Assembly: GCA_958510875.1 (NCBI GenBank)
Contig: OY294067.1
Location: 150,114,962-150,178,961, forward strand
DNA: 64,000 nt
Direction of reading: 5' to 3'
Origin: Endomychus coccineus
Lineage: Eukaryota; Arthropoda; Insecta; Coleoptera; Endomychidae
Shown: one piece after another, positions 1-11,011 of the stretch
Layout: the number at the start of each line of letters is the position of its first letter
How positions within the stretch are numbered: position 1 is the first letter of the stretch
The notes under the pieces: generated by a model
Databases searched by the model: none
What the model was told of the DNA's origin: nothing
Seen by the model: only the letters and a program-made list of their open reading frames with translations
Made by a program: the position numbers and the translations under genes

Positions 1-99
1 TTCAATGAACTAACCAATATTTCAATAATATTAGGTTTTTGTGAAGATACTGCCGTAGAAGTATGAGCGTGTATCGCGAAAGAACATCGAAACTTTAAT

Positions 100-265
100 A
101 AATTTAAAAAAATTGGTCATTTGAAATTGAACCGGATTAATCCACAGACTGTGGAAATAGGAGAAGAAATTCTGGATATGGTGGAAGATAACCCGACATG
201 TAGTGTCAGAATAATAGAGATGCGAATTGTAGTATCAATGCTATATCATCATCATCATAGTACTA
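100..265 (+). pseudogene. 5' piece of an old DUF4817/mariner-like transposase
   Basis: Read in the plus strand, positions ~120-225 encode an N-terminal stretch with the motif EILDMVEDNPTCSVR. This fits the second helix-turn-helix region of insect DUF4817/Tc1-mariner-like transposases (family pattern: acidic residues, then NPttSvR). It ends at the TA where the 268-2545 transposon begins. The C-terminal end of the same kind of protein resumes at ~2556 in the same orientation, so this is probably the host copy into which the younger element inserted. About 120 residues containing the first catalytic Asp are missing between the two pieces, so a deletion is also involved. It is non-functional. Confidence 0.55.
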
Positions 266-267
266 TA

Positions 268-860
268 CAGGATGTCCTCGAACTGCGTGGCTAAAATAAA
301 ACCGAAGATTCTTTGATTCGAAAAAAATTTGATGAGCCTTTTTACTTTTGCCTCAAGTGTCTTGTTTAGCCGGTAGAGGGATTCAAAGTTGCAAAAATAA
401 TTTTGTTTTTTCGGTATAACTTGAGAACGTGATGAAGGACTTTTACAATATTTGGCAGATGAGTTACTGTCGGTAATAGCCGTTTTTGAGAGTGGAGCAT
501 AGAGCCTTAGAGACCACAGAAATGGCTCAAACTTGAGGATGTAACGGGAAAAGTGTCCAGAACTTTTTTGTGGTCGATGTAATTCACTCTATATCTTTTA
601 CGTAGATAGCCTATCTAATTTGAAAATTTTTCTTACTCTTAGAAAATCTTGATAAAATCAACGGATTAGCTTGAAAAAAATAATTTTCGAGTCTCTGCAA
701 TTTTGGCTTACTAATTTTACTTGATTTGCCTTTGCTTTTCTAATGTCATTTTGGCATTTGGAGAATTCATCTTCAAAACTGTCAGTTTTTACTTTGCTTT
801 CCGTAAAAATTTTATGAAATTATGGCTCAAAATTTCACTAACACTGAAATGGTTAATATC
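268..860 (+). repeat. Left terminal inverted repeat of the 268-2545 transposon
   Basis: This arm matches the reverse complement of 1948-2545 almost end to end with scattered substitutions. Its inner end reaches the transposase start: ATGGCTCAAAATTTC is present in both arms, so the repeat includes the promoter region, the start codon and the first dozen codons. Such long arms are unusual for this superfamily. Confidence 0.85.
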
Positions 861-928
861 TCGGTAAAACACGAATAATAAAAACAAATGCTAAATTAAA
901 AGAAACAACAAAACTTTTCGGGAAATCG

Positions 929-1978
929 CTAAGGCATCAACTGTTCGAAATGTTGCCCATTTTCTTGAATACACAAATTAATTCGTTTCAAGAAATTGGA
1001 TTGAACTCTGGCTAGTACTTCAGGATCATTCTTCAATAAATCCGCTTCATGATTAATTCGTTGCAACAATTCCTCTCTTGTGTTTACTGGAGCTGCATAA
1101 ACTTCCGACTTCAAAGCGCCCCATAGGAAGAAGTCGCAGGGCGTCAAATCAGGGGAGCGGGCCGGCCAGTTCACTGGTGCATCGTGTCCTCTACCTATCC
1201 AGCGATCTGGATATTCCGCATTCAAATGTCGCCTCACAGCTAATGTGAAATGAGAAGGTGCACCTTCATGGATAAACCAGGCCACGACGAATGTGTAAGG
1301 GCAAGTCTTCCAACAGTTCAAGTAGCCTTTGTTCGAAAAAGTTCAAGTAGTTCTCCCCGTTCAATCGATCGGGTATAACGGTAGGGCCAATAATAAAGTT
1401 ATCCACAATTCCAACTCAAACATTGATTTTAGTTTGATTCTGAATATATGTAACTTCCGTTTCATGAGGATTCTCATCAGCATAGAAATGTTCATTATGG
1501 AGGTTAAAAAGACCACATCTCGTGAAAGTATCTTCGTCCGTGAACAAAATTCTTCTACAAAAATTGGGGTTTGCGTTTTGTCTTTGGACAATAAGCCGAC
1601 AGAAATCTAGCCGATGACCTGGATCCATGGGCAATAAGTCTTGAACTGTTTTAATATGATAGGGATACAACAGTTCTCCTTTCAGTACATTATGAACTAA
1701 TAATTTTGAGGCTCCAATACGAAGTCCCAAACGTAGTGTGCTTATCCCAGGTTCAGTTTCAACCGCTTCCAGTATCGCTTCTTCGAGCTCTAACGTCCTT
1801 CTTGTCCGTCTGCGTCCAGTTTCTCTGCGATTTGCTTCAAATTTGCCAGTTTCGCGAAGGTTTGCCGATTTGGAATTCTGCGATCCGGATATCTTTCCCT
1901 TCTCCGGCCATTGCAACGACAAAGTCCATAAATCAATAACATATCAACCATTTCAGTGTTAGTGAAATTTTGAGCCAT
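929..1978 (-). pseudogene. DUF4817 + DDE transposase, frameshifted
   Basis: This is the transposase of the 268-2545 element. The start at 1978 gives MAQNFTNTEMVDMLLIYG, a typical DUF4817 N-terminal helix-turn-helix, followed by ARYPDRR-like and PNRQTF motifs. After a frame change, 1922-1416 carries the linker and the first catalytic block ILFTDEDTFTR...NLHNEH. After more shifts near 1320-1420, 1321-929 carries HEGAPSHF and SPDLTPCDFFLWG with the end INLCIQENGQHFEQL. The second catalytic acidic position, normally Asp in HDGAPAHF, is Glu here. With the frameshifts, the enzyme is certainly inactive. Confidence 0.85.
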
Positions 1979-2545
1979 AATTTTATAAAATTTTTACGGA
2001 AAGTAAAGTAAAAACTAACAGTTTTGAGAATGAATTCTTCAAATGCCAAAATGACATTAGAAAAGCAAAGGCAACTAAGGTATTTTAATCAAGTAAAATT
2101 AGTAAGCCTAAATTGCAGAGACTCGAAAATTAATTTTTTCAAGCTAATCCGTTGATTTTATCAAAATTTTCTAGGAGTAAGAAAAGTTTTCGAATTAGAT
2201 AAGCTATCTACATAAAAAATATCGAGTGAATTACATTGACCACAAAAAAGTTCTGGACACTTTTCCCGTTACATCCTCAAGTTTGAGCCATTTCTATGGT
2301 CTCTAAGGCTCTGTGCTCCACTCTCAAGAATGGCCATTATTGATAGTAACTCACCTGCTGAATATTGTAAAAGTTCTTCATCACGTTCTCAAGTTATACC
2401 GAAAAAACAAAATTATTTTTGCAATTTTGAAGCCCTCTACCGGGTAAACAAGACACTTGAGGCAAAAGTAAAAAGGCTCATCAACTTTTTTTCGAATCAA
2501 AGAATCTTCGGCTTTATTTTGGCCACGCAGTTCGAGGACACCCTG
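1948..2545 (-). repeat. Right terminal inverted repeat of the 268-2545 transposon
   Basis: Inverted partner of 268-860. Its outer end is GGACACCCTG at 2536-2545, followed by the TA duplication. It holds the transposase start codon at 1976-1978. Confidence 0.85.
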
Positions 2546-2555
2546 TATATAAAAC

Positions 2556-2840
2556 CTCAAATGCATTTTATGCATAATGGTGCATCACCTCATTTTCCTT
2601 GCAATGTCAGGCATTATTTGAGAGCTCAGATTTGAATCCCTATAATCAGGAGCAATTGAACAGAAAGTCTGCAAAGTAGAAATACGTTCTGAAGGAGAAC
2701 TATGGAACAGGATGCAAAATGCTGTTCAACTTCAATTGCAGAATGATGTGAATCTTAGAAGAGCACAATTTGATGTCCGGCGAAGCATTGATCTATGCTT
2801 TGAACAAAACGGTGATCAGTTGAACACTTATCCAAAAGAA
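2556..2840 (+). pseudogene. 3' piece of the old DUF4817/mariner-like transposase
   Basis: Plus-strand reading gives MHFMHNGASPHFPCNVRHYL, corresponding to the second catalytic block (D replaced by N). Near 2704 follow LWNRMQNAVQ and VRRSIDLCFEQNGDQ, the characteristic C-terminal end of DUF4817-associated transposases. Stops and frame changes lie between. It is co-oriented with the N-terminal fragment at 100-265 and separated from it by the 2.28-kb insertion. Confidence 0.65.
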
Positions 2841-3195
2841 TTATATTATGTTCAAAGATTACATTCATGGATGGTGCTGCTCATTACGTATCTGAAGTTT
2901 TATCAGAAACTGGTTTAATATAATCTATAGCATTCCAATTTGAAAATGAATTTGTTCACGTTGGGAGTTACAATAGTATTATCATTTTTGTTTTGAGGCT
3001 ACTCTACATTGTGTTCGGCAATTATTAATTAACACCAGAATTGAGAATGAAAATTTCTGTATTTTGCGTAGGTTCAATCTTCAAACGCGTAGGATTCAAA
3101 CCGGAGGAATTTTGTTCCGTTTGAATTTTCCAAACTATCACAAATGATAATAAATGAATAAACAAAACGTATGACAACTATATGTAAATTCTTGG
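2841..3195. other. Intergenic, nothing recognised
   Basis: AT-rich sequence with no coding signature, repeat arm or RNA motif that I can support. Confidence 0.5.
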
Positions 3196-3765
3196 GTATT
3201 TAATATGTTTGAATATTTTCGCCTTTACGTACGTTTTGGTCTCTCGACCTTCAACAGATTTCTTAAAACTAATTGTACTAAGCACAAAGCGTCTTCATCG
3301 GATCAATTTCAATCAGAAATGCTCACAAATGATAACCCTAGTAACCAAAATTATAACATTTCCATATTTAGAGCATATGAATATGTATTGAAAAACCACT
3401 GCAAAGCAATTTCTATACAGCGGAAGGACTCATCTCATGAAATATAAGAATAAGATTGACAAATAAATTCTTACGTTCATGTTCCCACTTTCTGATCAGA
3501 TGTTGAAGGTTTATGACCTACCATAGGGAAAGGTTGTCTGGCCTTACTGAAAATTATTGATTATTCCAGCATTCTACATAAATACACTTTAAACATCATA
3601 AAGACACGTAGGAATTTGCAAGTGTTCAATTCGTCAGATTTGTATAAATTTGTCCCTATGATTAACATACTTAGCGCCACGTTTTATGTGAATCATCTTC
3701 AGGATATGTCTTTTATAATAACAACGGGGTTGAGGGTAATTAGAGAACAACAGTTAATTACATTT
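3196..3765 (-). mobile_element. Decayed PLE-1 3' end (nuclease tail plus terminal repeat)
   Basis: Antisense to the window, 3590-3765 matches the last ~60 codons of the PLE-1 GIY-YIG domain and its stop region (compare 16090-16260). 3196-3310 matches the PLE-1 terminal repeat, including the hammerhead block at 3221-3262. There the core is ruined: CTGTTGA instead of CTGATGA, and AAAAC instead of GAAAC. The ~400-bp distance between ribozyme and stop is the same as in the better copies. This is the oldest PLE-1 copy here. Confidence 0.8.
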
Positions 3766-3931
3766 TATTATCCATTTCATCCGTGATAAACGTTAAAATT
3801 CTGGAATCAAAATAGTTGAGATTCAGAATGAATAAAATACCTACCTATAGATGTCAGAAACAAGAAATTAGCATCCAGGAAAGGTTTTGAAAGAAAATAA
3901 AACGTGATTCCTTGTTGAATTTTAGTGCGAT

Positions 3932-3973
3932 AACTTAATAAGTTTCTATTGTACAGCAGCATCATCAGAACTA
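3932..3973 (-). ncRNA. Hammerhead-ribozyme-like motif, PLE-like repeat family 4 (decayed)
   Basis: The minus strand reads CTGATGA, then a weak stem-loop (TGCTGC TGT ACAATA), then GAAAC and a self-complementary ACTT/AAGT stem. It is clearly related to the motif at 45166-45206, which has the same TGYTGCTGT stem-II loop. Stem I no longer pairs. The surrounding sequence is not otherwise identified, so the PLE assignment rests on the ribozyme layout only. Confidence 0.4.
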
Positions 3974-4324
3974 TTTCTGACACCAAACAAGACTATAAAA
4001 ATGAATTTCATTTCCAGGTCTCAACGAACTGAGATTTTGCTGAAAATTTTAATCACAATAAGGTATATCAGGAATTAGTTATTCAGAGTGGTTTTGGAGT
4101 GATACAATCATCCTATTATTCCTAGTAAAGTATTTGAGAAATCATTCATCATCAATAACTACAATTAGAATCTTTTACTTTTCTTATGTGCAATCACTTC
4201 TATCCTATACAAAAATATTCTCGTCTCAAACATGCATTTTGCAATTTATCTACAACTTTTCTCCAAGACCATCATACAAGAAGTACTCGTAGGACTTCGG
4301 TATAATGAATTTGTCAATGTGGTA

Positions 4325-4930
4325 TATTTTTACTGCTTAGTGATCCTGAACTAAAAGCTACATAGATTGAGAAAACTGAAGAAACTGCAGTAAAGAATAA
4401 CTGTTCCATTGATTTGGTCAATTCTATAACTAAGGATACAATTTATGAATTCTAATTATCTGACATTATTACATTTCTGTTAAATTGTTAATATCAAATT
4501 CCATAGAATTATCTTATGCTGAATAGTCACAAATAGTGAATCATAACATAGTTATGATAAATAATAAATAGAACTATCCTCTTATGTAGACTTGTGAAAT
4601 AATATAACAGTATCTTAGGTATTTGATTAGCGAATTTCAATCTATTTCATTCATATCATTGAACATAATTGGCCATGTGCTTCATTGAGCTTTTGCTATA
4701 ATACTCTTTCACCAACTACCAATTCAATTTTTTCCGTAGTTTTAATTGGATTTTAGAACACAAATCGTCTTCAGACGCATTTCATTAATCATAGTCATCT
4801 ATTCATTCTTTTGATTAAATGGAAACATTGATTAGCAATTTTCGATAAAGACAGAAATAAACTATCGAAACGTCAATTGTCCAATTCCATTGCTGTCTGA
4901 TACCTTCTTTTACAGGGAACCCAACAAAAT
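4325..4930 (+). mobile_element. Decayed PLE-2 fragment: end of RT joined to terminal repeat
   Basis: 4340-4445 matches the end of the PLE-2 reverse transcriptase (compare 27330-27430: 'ggt-t-ttccattgatttggtc'). 4460-4890 matches the PLE-2 terminal repeat (compare 30690-31110), with shared blocks such as agttttaattggattt. The nuclease domain that should lie between is absent, so the copy is internally deleted. Confidence 0.7.
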
Positions 4931-6415
4931 TTCTAAACGAATCATTTCTGCTGCACGTCCGCTAAAAGCGTAATACGTCCTAGTACACTTCAATACATTT
5001 AAACTAATATTCACTATGAACTAATAATTCTTGTGAACTGAACAGTGTTATAGGTTGAAACAGCTGCAAATATTTGTAATTAAATGTAATAAGCTCGGAA
5101 TTACGAACACGACAAGTAACTTGGAAATGCTAACCGACTAGATACGAATTCAGCCGACTAAGTTAATTCTGGAGCGTGTGGTTTGCGGAAACGTGTGCCG
5201 ACGTAATGACATAAGTCATAATTTAGGAGTTTCAATAATCAGATACGCCCTCAGATGACGTATGGACCACGTTATTTGCCGAAAACTGTATGTCTACTAC
5301 TGACGAAATGTGTTGATGCTTTAACACAAACAACAGAAAACTTATGTTTTATTCACGACATGCAGGCAAACTGAAACAATACCAAAGTCGATTGTGTGGA
5401 TATATCAACAAAATACAAGATTCACGAAAACGACAATTAAGTTGATCAAATCCGATTGGATCAATGATTAAGCATGTGTAGAAGTTGAATTTGAATTATT
5501 TTGGTTCAGTTTTTTGTAAGCTTGGTTTCACATGAAACGACTTCAATGACTCAAAGGGGATATTAGATTGATCAATTCAGGAATCACTACAATGATCGAA
5601 GGGAATTTGTTTTGAAATCCTTCCAGCTAATACTCCTTCTGCATGAATTATAACCCGTTCAAGCATTCATGACAGGATTGCAAATTCAAACATAGCCAGT
5701 GATAACAAATTAATTCACACAGAACCGATTTCACTTTGCAACGAGATTCAAACGAGATTTTATTAAGCTCACCTGATACTGTAGAAATATTGTTACAACA
5801 TACCCGTATAGTTTCGAGCTTAGCTTGATCACATTGGCGAAAAAGCGTTAAGTGGAGATATCACAAAAACAACATTTCAAACCTAATTATCCGGAGTTGA
5901 AAAAATTCCCAATAATTGTAATAACTTGATTGATCTTCACTAAGGAATTACATTTCAAATTATATCTCATACAGAAATTTCACAATCAAAGTGATTGTAT
6001 CAGTCATAGTCATAAGTTATCTGTGAAAATTACTTATCAATCTAAACAAAGGTAATAAGGTTTCTCTAAATCGATCAATGACTCTGTACCTAGTACTTTC
6101 AGATAGCTGCCTCGCTCTCTCGACCTCATCAACGCAACGAGTAATCTGCAGTGCTACCGGTCCATATCTCTTCCGAAGATAGAAGACCACATCTGCTAAG
6201 GTGCTAGAGAGACCAGAGATTCTAACGCCATCTACCCTATAGCAGATGACAAATTAAGATAACCCAATATAATTTATACATTGACTAAATGAATATGTCT
6301 ACTTCAATGAAATCACAGGAAATGTTATCAACCTAGAGCCAACATGGCTCCATCAACCAATACAATAATTACCAAAAGAACAAAATACTTGATGAACGTA
6401 TCACTTGGTAGATAT
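4931..6415. other. Unassigned AT-rich region with one open stretch
   Basis: No recognisable gene. The only stretch that stands out is 6040-6243 on the minus strand. It is less AT-rich and open for about 65 codons without a start, with RKRYGPVALQITRCVDEVER in it. I do not recognise it. It could be an exon or a gag remnant. The rest shows no coding or structural signal. Confidence 0.3.
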
Positions 6416-7930
6416 TGTAACGAAGCTTAAATTTCGAAATATCATTTATTTAAGTTCAGGCAGAAAATACGAATATTACACGTGAACTCCGGATAAACAA
6501 TTCATTACTTCTACAGATATGCGTGAACCCCGGATGTGCATTCCGTGAAAGTCACTTTTCTAGATCTCCGTAATTTTGAATAAGTGGTAATAGTGGTTAA
6601 AAGTACAGAATTTGTAGTGTTTCGTTTTAGTGAATTTACATAAGGTAAATAATAGCTTAATATTTATTTTCCGGCATTACGATATATTGAATTCCGTGGT
6701 TTGTGATTGGTAACGTTTGCATGATATCTGATATCCTGTTGTGTTCGATAAGTTAGATTGTTATATTTGAGTTTATTCCATCATAGGTCTGAACGTGCAC
6801 GTTTTGAATCCGCACGTGAATTGGAATATTCATGTAATTGTACGGTGTGTACAGAGTGTGTATGTTTGAACGATATGGGCGTCTTTGATATATTTGTGCA
6901 CCCTGTGTCAATCCCGGAAGTATAAGTATATCCTAGACGACCAAACCGCCAACTGCTCGTGCACGTTGTTCCAATCCCGGAAGTATAAGCTGGGGTGGTT
7001 GTGTGTTTGATTATCGCAATAAACCTTATGCCATATTAGAAGGCCCGGCCGTAGGTGGAGGGGTTATTGCAGATACGATAATTCGGGTTTGTGCACGCCG
7101 TGTCAATCCCGGAAGTATAAGCCCTGTTTGTCTGAAATCTGAATGTAAGGTGTATGAATCTGATACTGTGATATAATTACCGGGCACTCCGTTGATAACA
7201 TAAGGTTGGGTGATGTGACAGATTAAACTCATTCAAATTAATTATCCGAATATGCTGTAAAAATCTGAATTCGTACAATCGCAAACACAGTACAGGCCAA
7301 TATTTCCCGATCCAACCGAATTTTCACCATTCGATATTATATATCGTAGTGTATTATGAACATCGCAAGTGATAATGCTATCTGAATAATTACCGTACAC
7401 CGCTCATTACTCTAGCACCTGTTTGGTTGTGTTTTCCGTAGATTAATAAATGTAAATCATTTATCAACCGATTCCGTACCGTTGAATAGAAGTTAATAAC
7501 CGAACATAGCGTAAAAATAGATATGTTATAACAGTTTTCTTATATCGATTGAGCTTCTTTACTTTCCACCTGGGTGGGTTTTTGTGTCATATACCGTTCA
7601 ATTGCATCCATTAATTATTCTGAGAGTGTATTTCTCATTATTATATATTTAATATTTGAATTCCCCATTTTATTACGTTATTTCTGCTCCATCTATTAAT
7701 GAGCTAAGTTATAACCAAGTATCAATTGTAATTAAAGCCTACTGTTTTTCTGCTCAATGGCACTGGTTATACTTCACTGTAGCTACCCTAGGGACAAGGC
7801 AATCTATAGTTGGCATAATGGAAAGCAGAAGACCTCAAGAAGAAGTAAACCTTCAGAAAAATCTGGCACCTGTGGAATTGGAATTTACCGCAGTAAGCAG
7901 TTCACCAAAAAAGTGACAAGGTACGTCATA
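6416..7930 (+). mobile_element. Solo-LTR-like element, copy 1 (1515 bp)
   Basis: It begins TGTAACGAAGCTT and ends CGTCATA, flanked on both sides by ATAT (6412-6415 and 7931-7934), a 4-bp target duplication. A diverged inverted copy with the same ends is at 20189-21752. The outer ~250 bp and the last ~550 bp align well by eye (for example taaagcctac, tagctaccctagggacaagg), while the middles differ. No RT or gag was seen. The TG start, duplication length and lack of coding suggest a solo LTR of a Gypsy-like element, but the ends are ...TA rather than CA, so a non-autonomous DNA element is not excluded. Confidence 0.6.
6896..7121 (+). repeat. Three spaced copies of a ~28-bp motif inside LTR-like copy 1
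   Basis: The motif gtgtcaatcccggaagtata recurs near 6905, 6972 (gttccaatcccggaag) and 7100, each preceded by gtgcac-like sequence, with unequal spacing (~67 and ~130 bp). It is absent from the sister element at 20189-21752. Confidence 0.7.
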
Positions 7931-10111
7931 ATATTATCCACAAAGGTAATAAGGTAGATCTAGATCGACCAGTAGTACTGAAGCAAATAGCTATTAGCTA
8001 ATAGCTCTTTAGTCATTTTTTCTTAAACCTTTCTCTGACTCTCTCTCTGATTTCTCGAAGAGATTCAATGAACCTTATTTGGGTTTCCTCAATGATAATA
8101 TTGGATTGTTCCCCAAAAAATATTTCGTAATAAGTTTAGAGAGAATTTGATTGATTACGTCGGAATCAAGAAAATCTATTCATAAACCTCTGTCTGACTC
8201 TCATTCTGACTAGCTTGATGTACCTAACTTCAAGTTTGAATGAATTCTACGAATCAGGTATCTAAATAATTGGGCATGAATCTTGGATTTTTTTGTTTGT
8301 TCCATGCTCAATCTATGAGAATAATAGACCGAATAAAAGACTAATCACCATTATATATTAAGAATTGTTTCACCGCACATTGGCCTCTTCAGGAATTATT
8401 AACTGCGAACTACTTCGATACAAATCCTCGTAAATTTGGATGAATCTTAACGTAATGAACTCAGGAACTCTAGGAAACTCAATATGCTCATTTCATGGAA
8501 TCTACATAATAGTAGTACCTACATTCTCTGAAATCACTGGGTTTCCCGAAATTTTGATTTCTCCGTGATATCTTCAGAATAAAACCGGAACACCTTTTTC
8601 TGGGTACGATAATTAATGAACAAAACACATAGTGCTGTCGATTTCAAAAATTCGGCTGTTTACAAAACATTTGCTTCTCTCAACAATGGAATAATTGTCT
8701 GTTCATCTTATAATCTCTAGATTTGTTCATGATTCATTCTGCAAAATTTGCTATCAGGGGAAATGGTAAAGGTTTTTCGAGTGTGAAGATGAGAATGTTT
8801 CACGAGCCGGCGAAGAAAGAATCTGGCGCTGCTCATATAGTGATTTCACATAAATTACCCACAATTCAAACCAGAGAGGAGTTGTTTTGAAATAATTTCT
8901 GAATATTTCAAGTGACAGCTGATATAATTCAAGTATTTGTAAAGTTAAATACGATAAGAAATAAGTTCAAAAAATATCCGCGTGACAACGAAGTTTCCTA
9001 GAGAAGTGTAGTTGAAGTAGATGTTCCTTTATGATCTCAGCGAATATCTCTTTCTTTTTGGTCTGCCGATTCTTTTCTCTCTTCAGGTGGATATAGTTGA
9101 CCGATTTCCATAATGTGTGATCTAGGAAAACAACGTTTCAATGTGAAATTCGCGTGAATAATTCTTGAATAAGCTTACAGTAATTATATTTAAACCATAC
9201 TCATGGTTATAAATGATCTAACTCATTCAAAGGTACTCGTGAATCGATCGATGTTGATCCTCATTCCAGAAGGTCGTGAAGGTCAACCTACGAACATATG
9301 AAGAGACGCTTTGGAAGGAGATGCACGAAATTTAGCAGCATTTAGCATGGCTTCTACACTATGACAATGATTTACCGTCCTCGTTAATTCGGGAATTAGG
9401 AATTTAATTATTGTTATCCTCTAGCGTTCTTTCTCCCCCGACCTATATTCAGTTGATATAATGACACAATTGAGAACTTGGTGAATGCTATGATAGACCT
9501 CTAAAAGATACCTCAAAAGAACTACTGGAATTAGAAGCACTAGGACAAGTACGAGTATATTAGTCAAGGAGGTGACAAGAACCAATGGTCCATAAGCATA
9601 CCCAAAACAATTTGAAAAATAGCGTTCGGTACTTTCTGACAAATCTCGTACATTGAGTGTATTAAACTAAATAATGACTATCTTGAATTGAGGTTAGATA
9701 CATGTATTGAATTAATAAACAATTTTCAACCATATGCGAAAGATTATCAGAACAGTACAAATATTTATCTTGACCATAATTACATAATTTCCTTATTGAA
9801 CTCTCTCTAGGCAACTGTGTGTCGGCATCTACCTCATCTCGAATACATCATACATTAGTGTAAGAATGAAGAGCACTTAATGAGTAGCATGCATTATCAC
9901 ATGAATCATTTTCTGTATATACGTACATTTCTTGAAACAGTAAATTGATGAGAATACACGAATGTTTCCCCGTTTCCACTAGACTCAAATAAGTTGGTAT
10001 AAGCTTTGTGTTTAGTGCACGGTTAATTTTGGTTACTACTACCTAAGTATATTATAGTGATAAGTGGCATCTCCTCTTTTCAGTATCCTTTGTTTAAATC
10101 ACGGTATAATA
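7931..10111. other. No supported gene
   Basis: AT-rich sequence without a recognised element. A 73-codon minus-strand frame at 9421-9642 encodes a hydrophobic segment (LVLVLVLLIPVVLL) that could be a membrane helix. It has no similarity I recognise and could be chance. Confidence 0.4.
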
Positions 10112-11011
10112 CCGGGATATCAAAAATTATCTTGGTCAAGTGTGGTTGTGGAATCTAAAACGTGTATCTTACTTTACGTTTGAGATAATTATGTCACTGT
10201 CACACTGATATCATCAATAACCTACAAATTCCATACCTATTTATTTCAGTTGTAAAACATTAATGAACTACAAATTATGAAATAACGGTTTTGGTAACAA
10301 GAAAAACTAAATTACAGCAATTGTTGGAAATGATGTGCTTGCATCTTATATGGATGCATGTTCAAGTCTTTCTTCAAAATCTTCTGACATGTTCCATAAG
10401 AAAGTCCAATTTCCTGAGAAAGACGTTTCAAAGGTTTTGCAGGCTCCTCTTCCATACGTTGACGAACGTCATTGACAACTTCTTCTGTACGAACTCTTGG
10501 TCCACCAGCACCTTTTTTATAAGTCACACAACCAGTTTCGCGGAACACTTCAACACAATTTGTAAGGCACGCATAAAAATTGTCCGGTAATATTGTCACG
10601 TTTGGGAAGTGCTCTCGAAAATTGTCCAAACACAAACGTTGACTGTATTGCCAATTTCCATTAACTAGCGCAACCGTTCGAAAATAGCCTTCAATCATGA
10701 AAATTTTGTGCTGTGTGGTAAGAGGCATGATTCAAAAACTGGATTAGAAAATTTCAGCACAATGACTCAACAGATTCTGACACAACAAAACATATTCAAA
10801 AATTTAAAGTAAGACACACGTTTTACATTCCACAAACACCCTTGACCAAGATAATTTTCAATGCGTTTTACAACTGAATTAAATAGGTATGAAATTTGTA
10901 GGTTATTGATGATGTCAGTGTGACAGTCACATAATTATTTCAAACGTTAAGTGAGACACACGTTTTAGATTCCACAACCACCCTTGACCAAGATAATTTT
11001 TGATATCCCGG
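10112..11011 (-). mobile_element. 900-bp non-autonomous transposon with ~152-bp inverted repeats
   Basis: Left arm 10112-10263 and right arm 10862-11011 are inverted repeats beginning CCGGGATATCAAAAATTATC. TA flanks both sides (10110-10111 and 11012-11013). The right side carries a second, internal copy of the terminal block (10805-10860: cttgaccaagataatttt), so the end is partly duplicated. The only coding content is a transposase N-terminus. The size and missing catalytic domain make it non-autonomous. Confidence 0.85.
10312..10728 (-). CDS. Transposase DNA-binding domain ORF without catalytic domain
   Basis: A 138-codon uninterrupted frame starting MPLTTQHKIFMIEGYF. It has a first helix-turn-helix (DUF4817-like: QRLCLDNFREHFPN, CVEVFRETGCVTYKKGAGG) and a second (PLKRLSQEIGLSYGTCQKIL, NMHPYKMQ), as in insect Tc1/mariner-type transposases. 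It stops just where the DDE domain should begin, 50 bp before the left inverted repeat. A complete binding domain lacking the catalytic part could act as a titrating or repressor protein. It may equally be a simple deletion derivative. The clean frame is notable beside the decayed neighbours. Confidence 0.7.
   Translation of the reverse strand: MPLTTQHKIFMIEGYFRTVALVNGNWQYSQRLCLDNFREHFPNVTILPDNFYACLTNCVEVFRETGCVTYKKGAGGPRVRTEEVVNDVRQRMEEEPAKPLKRLSQEIGLSYGTCQKILKKDLNMHPYKMQAHHFQQLL

Larger units (their letters stand above)
268..2545 (-). mobile_element. DUF4817/Tc1-mariner-like DNA transposon with long inverted repeats
   Basis: The ends read CAGGATGTCCTCG (268) and the complement of CAGGGTGTCCTCG (to 2545). 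Each is flanked by TA (266-267 and 2546-2547), the target duplication expected of the IS630-Tc1-mariner group. The inverted repeats are ~595 bp each. A transposase runs leftward between them with frameshifts. The repeats are clearly diverged, so this is an old insertion. It lies inside a relative of its own family. Confidence 0.85.

Noticed and set aside
9421..9642. 73-codon hydrophobic minus-strand frame as a membrane protein gene
   Set aside because: No homologue recognised, no splice or regulatory context. Length is within chance for this composition.
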